A stretch of DNA of 30,643 nt from UMGS1519 sp963621885 (GTDB taxonomy: Bacteria > Actinomycetota > Coriobacteriia > Coriobacteriales > Eggerthellaceae). The translations under genes were made by a program, and so were the position numbers. Below, one piece after another: positions 7,763-14,775 of the stretch (positions are counted from its first letter, which is position 1; the number at the start of each line of letters is the position of its first letter). The DNA lies in NCBI GenBank assembly GCA_963621885.1, contig CAVFFT010000007.1:1-30643 (forward strand), read 5' to 3'. Under the pieces are notes generated by a model, which worked only from the letters and a program-made list of their open reading frames with translations, did no database searches and was not told the DNA's origin.

Positions 7763-9174
7763 TAGTTCTCCTCCTCATAGACGATCTTGTTTACCGCATT
7801 CAGATAGGCGCGGATGCTCGATCCTATGATGTCGGTGGAAATGCCGCGGCCGGAATACACCTTGCCGTCGTTCATGATCTTCACGATGGCCTCGCCCATG
7901 GCCTCCTGGCCTTCGGTGACGGACTGCATTTGCCAATCGTCGAGCTCATAGCGCTTGCCGATGATCTGCTCGAGCGCCGCAAACGCCGCGTCGATGGGAC
8001 CGTCGCCCATGGCGACCCGCTCAATCGGCTCGCCGTTCTTCTCCACGAGAATGGTGGCGGTTGCGCGGAGCACGTTGCCGGAGTTCACGACGTAACGCTT
8101 GAGCGTGTAGGTCGCCGGCACCTGCAGTGCCGTGGAAGCGACGATGGAATCGAGTTCGCGGGCGCCCACGACATCCTTCTTCGAAGCGATGCGCACAAAG
8201 GCCTCGTACACGAGCGCGGCATCGTCATCGGAAAGGTCGTAGCCCAATTTCGCGACGCAGGTGGCAACCGCTTCCGCGTCGTCATGAATGGTGAGCGCCA
8301 TGTCGTCGTCGGTTTCCATTCCGGCGCTGAGCAGGGCGTTCTTCGCGAGACCCTGCTTGCAGATGCGCTCGATCTGCGCGATGGTGCGCTTGATGGCCGC
8401 GGTCTGGACGCCGCAGCGCACGTCGTAAGCGTCGCCCTTGTCGGCGAGCACCTTCACGATCTTGGGAAGCGCGAGCACGCCGAGCGGATACGAAGTCGCC
8501 TTGACCTCGTCGGCGCCTTCGCTTACCGCCGAAGCGGCGCTCGAGACCGACATGTACAGGTTGTTGCTGCAGGAAACGCCGAGGCTCACGTTCTCGAGCT
8601 GCGGGATGTCGGTGCGCAGGCCACGCACAAACGCGGCCACTTCGTCGGGCAGCATCGCGCCGGCGTCGTCGCAGACCGTCACGGTCGTGGCGCCCGCTTC
8701 GATTGCCGCCGTGATCACCTGAGCGAGATACGCCGCATCGGTGCGCGTGGCATCGTCGGCGATGAATTCAACTTCGGGGGCAAGAGCCGCGCACTTGGCA
8801 ACGGTCGCGCGGACCGCTTCCACCATCGCCTCGGCCTTCTTGCGGTAAACGTATTCCATGACCGCCGGGCTGGTGGCCACCTGCACCTGCAGGCGCGGAT
8901 GCTTGGCCTCGCGCAGGGCCGCCCACACCGCGTCGACGTCATCGCCGTCGATATTCACCGGCACGGCAACCGTGCAATTCTTCACCAGCGAAGCGATGGA
9001 CTTGATGCGAAGCGCGTCGGCTTTCGGCTTCGAGATGCCCTCGACCTCGATGACCGACACTCCCAAGCTGTCAAGCAGCTTCGCAAGCTCAAGCTTCTCC
9101 TTGAAGGTAAGCGAAAGCTCCTTCGAGGCTGCCGCCCGCTTCATCGTCTCGTCGCTAATGCGTATATCCCTCAT
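7762..9174 (-). CDS. LeuA-like protein lacking the canonical active site
   Basis: The 470-residue product follows the 2-isopropylmalate synthase plan: an HMGL-like barrel (about 1-275), a linker, and a LeuA regulatory/dimer domain (about 335-465) with GDGPIDAAF and GRGISTDIIGSSIRAYLNAVNK. The catalytic motifs are gone. The LRDGEQ motif is replaced by ETMKRA (9-14), the metal-binding HTHDDLG stretch by SCSNNLY (201-207), and GERAGN by TSYPLG (227-232). It is therefore unlikely to make isopropylmalate. It may have another activity or act as a ligand-sensing pseudoenzyme. I choose the ATG at 9174, preceded by AAGGGGA, over the in-frame ATG at 9192, which has no suitably spaced site. It is the first gene of the operon and its stop overlaps the next start. 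Confidence 0.9.
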   Translation of the reverse strand: MRDIRISDETMKRAAASKELSLTFKEKLELAKLLDSLGVSVIEVEGISKPKADALRIKSIASLVKNCTVAVPVNIDGDDVDAVWAALREAKHPRLQVQVATSPAVMEYVYRKKAEAMVEAVRATVAKCAALAPEVEFIADDATRTDAAYLAQVITAAIEAGATTVTVCDDAGAMLPDEVAAFVRGLRTDIPQLENVSLGVSCSNNLYMSVSSAASAVSEGADEVKATSYPLGVLALPKIVKVLADKGDAYDVRCGVQTAAIKRTIAQIERICKQGLAKNALLSAGMETDDDMALTIHDDAEAVATCVAKLGYDLSDDDAALVYEAFVRIASKKDVVGARELDSIVASTALQVPATYTLKRYVVNSGNVLRATATILVEKNGEPIERVAMGDGPIDAAFAALEQIIGKRYELDDWQMQSVTEGQEAMGEAIVKIMNDGKVYSGRGISTDIIGSSIRAYLNAVNKIVYEEEN

Positions 9175-9206
9175 ACGTTTCCCCTTGTCCATTCTCTACA
9201 GCGCAC
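9171..9206 (-). CDS. Candidate 11-codon leader peptide
   Basis: A GTG at 9206 sits five bases after a perfect AGGAGG (9212-9217). The frame reads MRCREWTRGNV and stops at TGA (9173-9171), which overlaps the ATG of the LeuA-like gene as ATGA. It contains one Trp and the Arg codons AGA and AGG, which are rare in this GC-rich DNA. The best Shine-Dalgarno of the region serves this small frame, not the main gene. It could be a coupling or regulatory leader. No attenuator hairpin was worked out, so this is a candidate only. Confidence 0.4.
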   Translation of the reverse strand: MRCREWTRGNV

Positions 9207-9570
9207 GACGCCCTCCTGTTTTTCCTGTCAAACGGGCGAAATGGCCGTTCCGCTTTGCGGCGGCCTGAGCATGCATGCGTATCCTATGCATTTTATTACG
9301 AATGACCACGTGAATTCGCTGCATATCGATTCATGAACGTTTTAGCAGGAATTACACGAAAGCGCAGGCTGAAAGGGGATTCCAGACGGGATGCGCACAG
9401 GCGAGCCGGGCGTGCATATTTCATATAAGGCCCGCGCCAAGATTACGCTTAGCTCATGCCAAACTCGCACAGGTCTCGCACCCAGTTCACGCGCGCCTCA
9501 TGCGCCTTTCGCACGCTCCGCAAAGCATGCCGCGAAACGGCGGGGAACGCGCGGCGCGAGCGCCCTATGG
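9207..9570. other. Divergent intergenic region
   Basis: This region separates the minus-strand LeuA-like operon from the plus-strand dehydrogenase. It holds the SD of the leader ORF (9212-9217), a TTGACA on the minus strand at 9226-9231 with no good -10 at the right distance, and an A/T-rich patch at 9284-9335 containing CGAAT, CACGTG and ATTCG. The latter could be a regulator site, but I cannot place a confident promoter for the minus operon. No gene is seen. Confidence 0.4.
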
Positions 9571-9576
9571 TATAAC
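9568..9576 (+). promoter_or_regulatory. Extended -10 promoter of the alcohol dehydrogenase
   Basis: The sequence TGGTATAAC is an extended -10 element (TG, one base, TATAAC). It lies 45 bases before the dehydrogenase start codon, giving a leader of about 40 bases. There is no recognisable -35, as is common for extended -10 promoters. Confidence 0.5.
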
Positions 9577-9621
9577 GTGCAAAGCGTAATTCTTTGTTCC
9601 ACCTGCGCAGAAAGGTGTCAC

Positions 9622-10827
9622 ATGAACGACTTCATATTCCAATCTCCCACCCGCTTCGTTTTCGGTCGCGGCTATACGGAAAAGACCGGCGAAGAGGTCG
9701 CACGCCTCGGTGCCCACAAGGCGCTCATCGTCTATGGTGGCGGCTCGGTCAAACGCACCGGCCTGCTCGACCGGGTGAAGGCATCGCTGGAAAACGCGGG
9801 CGTCGCTTTCGTCGAACTCGGCGGCGTGCGTCCGAACCCCGAGGTGGGGCTCGTGCGCGAAGGCATCGAGCTTGCTCGTGCCGAGGGCGTTGACCTCATT
9901 CTCGCCGTGGGCGGCGGCTCGGTCATCGATTCTTCGAAGGCAATCGGCTTTGGCGTTCCCTACAACGGCGACGTCTGGGATTTCTTCGCGAAAAAAGCCG
10001 CCATCACCGCCTGCCTTCCCATCGCCTGCGTGCTCACGATTCCCGCGGCCGGTTCCGAGGCATCGGGCTCCTGCGTCATCAGCAACGACGAGTTCGCGCT
10101 CAAGCGCGGCGTCAACGGCGACATCTTCCGTCCCGCCATCGCCATCATGGACCCCGAGCTCACTTTCACGCTGCCCCCGTATCAGGCGGCCGCCGGCATT
10201 ACGGACATGATCTGCCACATCTGCGAGCGCTTCTTCAGCGGCGTCGGCGCGGTCACGCTTACCGACGGACTCGCCTGCAGCCTCATCCGTTCCATTATGG
10301 ATGCGGCTTATGCCATCACGCTTGATCCCGAAGACTACGACGCCCGCGCGACCATCATGTGGGCGGGTACGCTCGCGCACAACGACCTCGTCGGTTGCGG
10401 CCGTTCGCCCCAGCCGGAGGCGCGTGCTGGCGGCTGGGAAAGCCACGGCCTCGAGCACGAGCTTTCCGCGCACAAGCCGAGCATCACGCACGGCGCCGGC
10501 CTGGCCGTGATCATGCCCGCCTGGATGCGCTACGTCTGGCACGAGCATCCCGAGCGCTTCCTCGCGTTCGCGGAAGGTGTCTTCTCGCTCAAGCCGATGG
10601 GCGATTCCGAGCAGGCACGCGAAGAGACCGTTCTGCAGGCCATCGATGCGCTGCAGCGCTTCTATATCAGCATCGGCATGCCGCGCACGCTTGGCGAATT
10701 CGACGTCACGCCCGAGGATATCGAGGCCTGGATTTCGACGCTGCGCCTGAACAAGGGCGAGCGCTTTGGCCAGTTCATGTCGCTCGGTATGGACGATGCC
10801 CGCGCGATTTATCGCTCGGCGTTCTAG
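9622..10827 (+). CDS. Iron-containing alcohol dehydrogenase (YqhD/BdhA type)
   Basis: This cytosolic group III alcohol dehydrogenase would reduce an aldehyde to an alcohol with NAD(P)H, a typical electron sink in fermenters. The 401-residue length is normal. The nucleotide-binding motif is GGGSVIDSSKAI. The metal ligands match the YqhD pattern: Asp and His in ITDMICHICERFF, His in GLEHELSAH, and His in SITHGAGLAV. The ATG at 9622 follows AGAAAGGTG, and the longer ORF back to 9391 is non-coding in character. It is a single-gene unit with its own promoter and terminator, divergent from the PFOR operon. The butanol-type assignment follows family resemblance; the true substrate is unknown. Confidence 0.93.
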   Translation: MNDFIFQSPTRFVFGRGYTEKTGEEVARLGAHKALIVYGGGSVKRTGLLDRVKASLENAGVAFVELGGVRPNPEVGLVREGIELARAEGVDLILAVGGGSVIDSSKAIGFGVPYNGDVWDFFAKKAAITACLPIACVLTIPAAGSEASGSCVISNDEFALKRGVNGDIFRPAIAIMDPELTFTLPPYQAAAGITDMICHICERFFSGVGAVTLTDGLACSLIRSIMDAAYAITLDPEDYDARATIMWAGTLAHNDLVGCGRSPQPEARAGGWESHGLEHELSAHKPSITHGAGLAVIMPAWMRYVWHEHPERFLAFAEGVFSLKPMGDSEQAREETVLQAIDALQRFYISIGMPRTLGEFDVTPEDIEAWISTLRLNKGERFGQFMSLGMDDARAIYRSAF

Positions 10828-10888
10828 ACAACGAGACATAGCAAAGGCGGCGGGCGGCGCAAGTCGAGCCGAAAGCCAAGACCGAACC

Positions 10889-10917
10889 GTGGCCGGGCAT
10901 CTGTCCGGCCACTTTTG
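10889..10917 (+). terminator. Intrinsic terminator of the alcohol dehydrogenase
   Basis: GTGGCCGG (10889-10896) pairs perfectly with CCGGCCAC (10905-10912) around an 8-base loop and runs directly into TTTTGT. It lies about 60 bases after the dehydrogenase stop. This is a textbook Rho-independent terminator on the plus strand. Confidence 0.88.
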
Positions 10918-11083
10918 TATGCGCCGCTTGACTTCCCACTACCACCGCATAGTGAGCCCCACAGCCCACGCACTCCTCGCACCAGCCCTAGTCCACACAC
11001 GGTCGTCCCTTTGCCATACACAAACGACATTTTGCCCATGAGATACGGCAATCGCGCTGAAGCGCCTTTTGTAACGTCGCTCC

Positions 11084-11089
11084 TATAAT
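11084..11089 (+). promoter_or_regulatory. -10 element of the OFA transporter gene
   Basis: A perfect TATAAT lies 30 bases before the start codon. No good -35 hexamer is present at 16-18 bases, so the promoter may depend on an activator. The stretch 10918-11083 contains no gene. Confidence 0.5.
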
Positions 11090-11118
11090 GAACTCGTTAT
11101 CAAAAAGGGAGGTTTTCT

Positions 11119-12372
11119 ATGGCAGACAATCAAAACACGAAACGGCTCCCCTCTCGTTATCTCATCCTTCTCGCTGCGGCATTCTGCGCGATGGGCAATG
11201 GCCTTATCTACATTTGGAGCATCTTCAACAAGCCCCTGATGGCTCAGTTCAACTACACCACGTCCGAAGTGTCGATGGTGTATTCGTTCTTCCTCCTAGC
11301 CTCCTTCTGCGGCAGCTTCATCGCTGGATGGATGCAAAACCATGTGCGCTCGCGCAACATCGTCCTGCTTGGCGGCTTGCTGATGGGCTTTGGCTGGTTC
11401 AGCACGAGCTACGCGAATAGCCTTCCGCTGCTTTACCTGAGCTTCAGCACCTTGGCAGGTCTCGGTAATGGCTTCCTCTACAACACGATCGTCTCCGTTG
11501 TGACGAAATGGTTCCCCGACCGGCGTGGCCTCGCGAATGGCATCTGCATCGGCGCCATTGGCATGAGCTCCTTCATCTTCGCGCCGCTCGGCAACAGCCT
11601 CATTTCCTTCTTCGACGTGCAGAGCGCCTTCCGCATCGTCGGCATCACCTGGATTGTCATCTACCTCGTATTTTCTTGGCTCCTGCAAGCGCCGCCTAAT
11701 GGATGGCAGCCGCCGGTCAAGGGCGCTTCTTCCGATTCCGAAAATGGCGAAGAAGAACCGGCACCCGTCTACCAGAAGCGCAATCTCACCGTCTGGCAGA
11801 TGCTGCGCACGCCCCTCTTCTATTTCCTGCTGATCGCCTTCACGCTCGCAAACTCGAGCGGCATGATGATCTCGAGCAACGCGTCAAACATCGCGCAAGA
11901 TTTCGCGGGTCTCACCGCTGAAGACGGCGCGGTCGCCATCATGGCTGTCGCCGTGGGAAGCACCGCCGGGCGTTTCCTCTTTGGAGCCCTGTCCGACCGC
12001 CTCGGACGTTTCAATGTGCTCTTCATCATCATGGTGCTTAACGCCGCGAACCTGCTGCTCATCATGCCTCAGGCAACAAACTTCATGCTCTTCCTCGTAG
12101 GCGTCGCGCTCATTGGCGCCTGCTTCGGCGGCTCGATGACCGTCGTGCCCGCGCTTACCGCCGACCTCTTCGGCTCCGAGCATTTCGGGCAGAACTACTC
12201 GCTCGTCTACGCCGGCTGCACGCTGGCCTCGTTCATCGGCCCCCCGTCGGCATCCATCGCCTTCGACACCATGGGAACCTACCTCCCCGCGTTCATCATC
12301 GCCGGTGTGCTTTCTATCGTCGGTTTGGCGCTGTTCGTGATATGTAAGCGTCTTGATGCGAAAATGGACTAG
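11119..12372 (+). CDS. MFS transporter, OFA (oxalate/formate antiporter) type
   Basis: The 417-residue protein has about twelve hydrophobic segments in two halves joined by a charged loop (near 200-220, with SDSENGEEE). The opening helix (YLILLAAAFCAMGNGLIYIWSIF) followed by an FNYTTSEVSMVYSFF stretch, the GLGNGFLYNTIVSVVTKWFPDRRGLANG segment and the RFLFGALSDRLGR loop fit the OFA family, which exchanges small organic anions. The ATG at 11119 has a strong GGGAGG eight bases upstream. The substrate cannot be read from sequence. A carboxylate would suit the fermentative neighbours, but that is inference. Confidence 0.9.
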   Translation: MADNQNTKRLPSRYLILLAAAFCAMGNGLIYIWSIFNKPLMAQFNYTTSEVSMVYSFFLLASFCGSFIAGWMQNHVRSRNIVLLGGLLMGFGWFSTSYANSLPLLYLSFSTLAGLGNGFLYNTIVSVVTKWFPDRRGLANGICIGAIGMSSFIFAPLGNSLISFFDVQSAFRIVGITWIVIYLVFSWLLQAPPNGWQPPVKGASSDSENGEEEPAPVYQKRNLTVWQMLRTPLFYFLLIAFTLANSSGMMISSNASNIAQDFAGLTAEDGAVAIMAVAVGSTAGRFLFGALSDRLGRFNVLFIIMVLNAANLLLIMPQATNFMLFLVGVALIGACFGGSMTVVPALTADLFGSEHFGQNYSLVYAGCTLASFIGPPSASIAFDTMGTYLPAFIIAGVLSIVGLALFVICKRLDAKMD

Positions 12373-12406
12373 GGGACGAAAACTCCCAGCCGCAATATAA
12401 GATGAC

Positions 12407-12476
12407 GCGATGCGGCGCGCAGTCGCATCGCAATTTCACTCCGGCGCAACAGCGCAAATGCTGGCACGCCGGAGTG
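12407..12476 (+). other. Tandem hairpins between transporter and small membrane gene
   Basis: The first hairpin pairs GCGATGCG (12407-12414) with CGCATCGC (12424-12431). The second pairs CACTCCGGCG (12437-12446) with CGCCGGAGTG (12467-12476), with an inner CAGC/GCTG stem. The first may end transporter transcription weakly (AATTTC follows). The second ends only ten bases before the ribosome-binding site of the next gene and has no U tract, so it may act on mRNA stability or translation. Confidence 0.6.
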
Positions 12477-12501
12477 CCATATTCTGAAAGGACGCATCGC
12501 C

Positions 12502-12828
12502 ATGTCACAAGGGGAAGACCGGGGAATCATTCGCGCCGCTCTTGCGGGGCTTTTCGCCATCATTATCATCATGGCCGCACCACTGGTTCTCGCGACGGGC
12601 GAAGCGGGCTGGAAGCTCATCGTGATGCTGTCGCTCGTGCTTGCCTGCTTCCTGCTTGCCGCGGCAGCGGCAGTGCTTGCGCTCGTGTCGAGCATCAGCG
12701 AGCGCACAGGCAGCCTGAGCACCGACCGCCTCACGACCCTGGCGGATATCTTCCTGATTGCCACCATCGGCGCGATGGCCGTAACGGCAATTTTCGCGTT
12801 CGTCTTCACGCTGCTGCAGATGGCATAA
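12502..12828 (+). CDS. Small three-helix membrane protein
   Basis: The 108-residue product is dominated by three hydrophobic stretches (about 10-32, 38-63 and 82-106) with a short polar N-terminus and a Ser/Arg-rich loop between the second and third. I do not recognise a family. The ATG at 12502 follows GAAAGGA about ten bases upstream. It lies 129 bases after the transporter gene on the same strand and could be co-transcribed with it. Function unknown. Confidence 0.75.
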   Translation: MSQGEDRGIIRAALAGLFAIIIIMAAPLVLATGEAGWKLIVMLSLVLACFLLAAAAAVLALVSSISERTGSLSTDRLTTLADIFLIATIGAMAVTAIFAFVFTLLQMA

Positions 12829-12860
12829 AGCGCGCGCCACCGAACGCGCCCACCACGTCA

Positions 12861-12890
12861 CAAAAATAGTGGGCGACACCTGCCGCCCAC
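12861..12890 (-). terminator. Intrinsic terminator of the accessory module
   Basis: Read on the minus strand, GTGGGCG (12890-12884) pairs with CGCCCAC (12875-12869) around an 8-base loop and is followed by TATTTTTG. It lies 120 bases past the last minus-strand gene of the XRE/ImmA module. The plus-strand reading has no U tract after the hairpin. The stretch 12891-13010 contains no gene. Confidence 0.8.
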
Positions 12891-13010
12891 CTGAACAAAC
12901 CATTGTGCACCATCAAGTGCCCCGCCGAACACACGACAAACGCAGCTCGCACACTTCATGCAAAAGAAGCCGCGCGGCGCCTAATCGCTTAATCGCCAAA
13001 CGGAATAGCG

Positions 13011-13592
13011 TTAAAGCTCCTGCATTTCCGCGTGGAATTCAAAATGAGTTGAAGGGTCCTCCTCAAGGTCATCCTCCCAGTTGACGGATTCGTCGTATAG
13101 TAAGCCGTCGATTCGTTCGCCCTTCTTGATGACAATCAATTCGGAAAACCATACCTCCTTATCAAGCATGATTACATCCGAATCGGTATGGAATGCGATA
13201 GCCTGCGGGTATTCAAGCTTCGCGACTAGCTTGCCTTCTCCGTAGATTTCCGCGATGTTGTTGATTACGGTAATGCCATTGACGAAAGCGTCAACGCTCA
13301 TCACGGTCGTGTCGGTTCCGACTTCTGGAATGCTCAGAGTTTCCTTCGAAGACTCAGCTACTGACAGGAGACCAAACTCCTCAAGCGAGCCGAACTCATC
13401 CACAACTACGTTGCTCAGGTAGTTGTTGACGTCGATGTCATAATCTTCGAAGTGCAGGCGCACGGTATTCCAGCTGTTGTCGGGCGGAGCGGCCAAGACA
13501 GCGTCGATTGATAGCAGCCGCGAACCCTTGGCTCGCTTCAACAGAGCCTCTTCCTCTTGAGAGAATCTTTTGTTGGCAATTTCCACAACCAT
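13011..13592 (-). CDS. Acidic protein, candidate immunity partner
   Basis: The 193-residue product (194 if the GTG at 13595 is used) is rich in Asp and Glu, has no signal peptide or membrane segment, and matches no family I know. Its ATG at 13592 shares one base with the stop codon of the gene before it (TGATG), with AAGAAAGGAAA just upstream, so the two are translationally coupled. An acidic protein of this size directly downstream of a basic toxin-like protein is the usual arrangement of an immunity gene. That role is inferred from position and charge only. It is the last gene before the module's terminator. Confidence 0.75.
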   Translation of the reverse strand: MVVEIANKRFSQEEEALLKRAKGSRLLSIDAVLAAPPDNSWNTVRLHFEDYDIDVNNYLSNVVVDEFGSLEEFGLLSVAESSKETLSIPEVGTDTTVMSVDAFVNGITVINNIAEIYGEGKLVAKLEYPQAIAFHTDSDVIMLDKEVWFSELIVIKKGERIDGLLYDESVNWEDDLEEDPSTHFEFHAEMQEL

Positions 13593-13984
13593 CACTTTCC
13601 TTTCTTGACGAAGTGTATCTTCTGGGACTTGATTCCAGAAGCGTTCTTCACTTTCAGCTCAACAACTGGGGAACCGTCTTTCGAGGAGGACGTATACCTA
13701 TGCGAAACGACGCTTCCGTCTCGCATCCTGTACATCATCCCCTTGCCCTCGATAGCTATGGCACTAACAGGGCACCTGCTCGCGAGGCCTGCAAATTCAG
13801 CAGCAGTCCTCGCGGGATTGTCCGACTCGATGTTGCGGGTGCGCTTACGTCCTTGGCCGGGCTTACCGAAATAGCCCTTTGCCGTCACTGGAAATTTCGC
13901 CTTGAGCTCCGCGGCGTTATCGTCGAGCCTGTGGCCTCCTCGCAGCGCGGTTATAAACGCCCTTCCGCCACTTCCGGTACCCAC
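13592..13984 (-). CDS. Small basic protein resembling a toxin C-terminal domain
   Basis: The 130-residue product is basic and starts with a Gly-rich stretch (GTGSGGRAF). Its end, with MRDGSVVSHRYTSSS, SPVVELKV and SGIKSQKIHFVKKGK, recalls C-terminal toxin domains of LXG/MuF-type polymorphic toxins, which end in a similar QKIHFV segment. That match is from memory. The GTG at 13984 has a strong AAAGGAG seven bases upstream, inside the 3' end of the preceding gene. It immediately follows that gene's TAA and is in the same reading frame, so the pair could also be one gene split by a nonsense codon. It overlaps the next gene by one base. No signal peptide is seen. Confidence 0.7.
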   Translation of the reverse strand: MGTGSGGRAFITALRGGHRLDDNAAELKAKFPVTAKGYFGKPGQGRKRTRNIESDNPARTAAEFAGLASRCPVSAIAIEGKGMMYRMRDGSVVSHRYTSSSKDGSPVVELKVKNASGIKSQKIHFVKKGK

Positions 13985-14644
13985 TTATGCGCTCCTTTTC
14001 TTGAACGCCTTTGCGGTCTCGGTATCGAATTGGACAATCTCGACACCGCGTTTTTCCGCCTCCTCGAATACAGCGCTGTTTCTGGAACCGTAAACGACGA
14101 TTCGCCTTGGCGCAACGACGTCCAACATCGGCCCAAAACCTGCCTCAAATACTTCACGGGCCTCTTTCTCGCGCATAGCGCCTGCGGTTCCCACAGCAAC
14201 CGTTCCCTCAGGCTCAATGCCGTCGAAAGCAAAGCTATAAGTCTCCGCTTTTCCCCAGCGGACACAGGGGATTACTGGAATTCCGTTTCGCTGCAGCCAT
14301 GCACCTATTTCGCGGCTTTGACAAATGCTCCAAAGCTGCCTATAGAGCGGATAGCCCCAAAAGACGCTGCGGTCAGGTGACACGACGCCGTCATACTTTG
14401 CAAGAATCGACAGATAGCGCCATGGGTTTTTCAGTAATTTCGAAAACCGGGAATCGTGGATGAAAAAGTGCACCCAGCCATTGTGGTCCTTTCCCGACAC
14501 AGCCTTGTCAAATGGGATGAGCGAGTTGGGATTAGCGTTTGACCTGAAAATGGTGGGCATCCCCCACTGGCCCGAGGGTTGAATACCCTCGATAAGATAG
14601 GACTTCATCGAAGTTCGATAGGATTCGTAATTCAAAGGAATCAC
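13985..14644 (-). CDS. DUF4417-family protein
   Basis: The 219-residue product carries the pattern I associate with DUF4417: SLIPFDKAVS, VHFFIHDSRF, LAKYDGVVSPD, GAWLQRNGIPVIPCVRWG and RRIVVYGS. The family has no established function and is often seen in phage and mobile-element contexts. The GTG at 14644 is preceded by GAAAGG. An ATG at 14607 lacks a ribosome-binding site. It lies 131 bases after the ImmA-like gene, behind two inverted repeats, and its TAA abuts the toxin-like frame without a gap. GC content is lower than in the flanking chromosome. Confidence 0.8.
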   Translation of the reverse strand: MIPLNYESYRTSMKSYLIEGIQPSGQWGMPTIFRSNANPNSLIPFDKAVSGKDHNGWVHFFIHDSRFSKLLKNPWRYLSILAKYDGVVSPDRSVFWGYPLYRQLWSICQSREIGAWLQRNGIPVIPCVRWGKAETYSFAFDGIEPEGTVAVGTAGAMREKEAREVFEAGFGPMLDVVAPRRIVVYGSRNSAVFEEAEKRGVEIVQFDTETAKAFKKRSA

Positions 14645-14686
14645 AACCTTTCAACTAGATTTGATATGGATTTCAAGCAGTTGGAA

Positions 14687-14739
14687 GGTGTGATGTGCGA
14701 TGCTTTCATGTGTCACCGTGATGTCTCGCACATCACACC
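14687..14739 (-). repeat. 14-base inverted repeat upstream of the DUF4417 gene
   Basis: GGTGTGATGTGCGA (14687-14700) is the exact inverted repeat of TCGCACATCACACC (14726-14739). The 25-base loop contains the small palindrome TCACCGTGA. It sits in the leader region of the DUF4417 gene. It could be a protein-binding operator or a structured RNA. It does not resemble the XRE operator at 15682-15698. Confidence 0.75.
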
Positions 14740-14740
14740 G

Positions 14741-14770
14741 ATAGCCGCCTCGATTATTCCTGGCGGCTAT
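14741..14770 (-). other. Hairpin directly after the ImmA-like gene
   Basis: ATAGCCGCC (14741-14749) pairs with GGCGGCTAT (14762-14770) around a 12-base loop, five bases past the stop of the ImmA-like gene. On the minus strand no U tract follows, so it may only slow or partly end transcription before the DUF4417 gene. Confidence 0.6.
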
Positions 14771-14775
14771 TCTTC

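Noticed and set aside
9565..10839. 424-residue minus-strand frame
   Set aside because: It is the antisense shadow of the iron alcohol dehydrogenase, whose motifs are intact on the plus strand.
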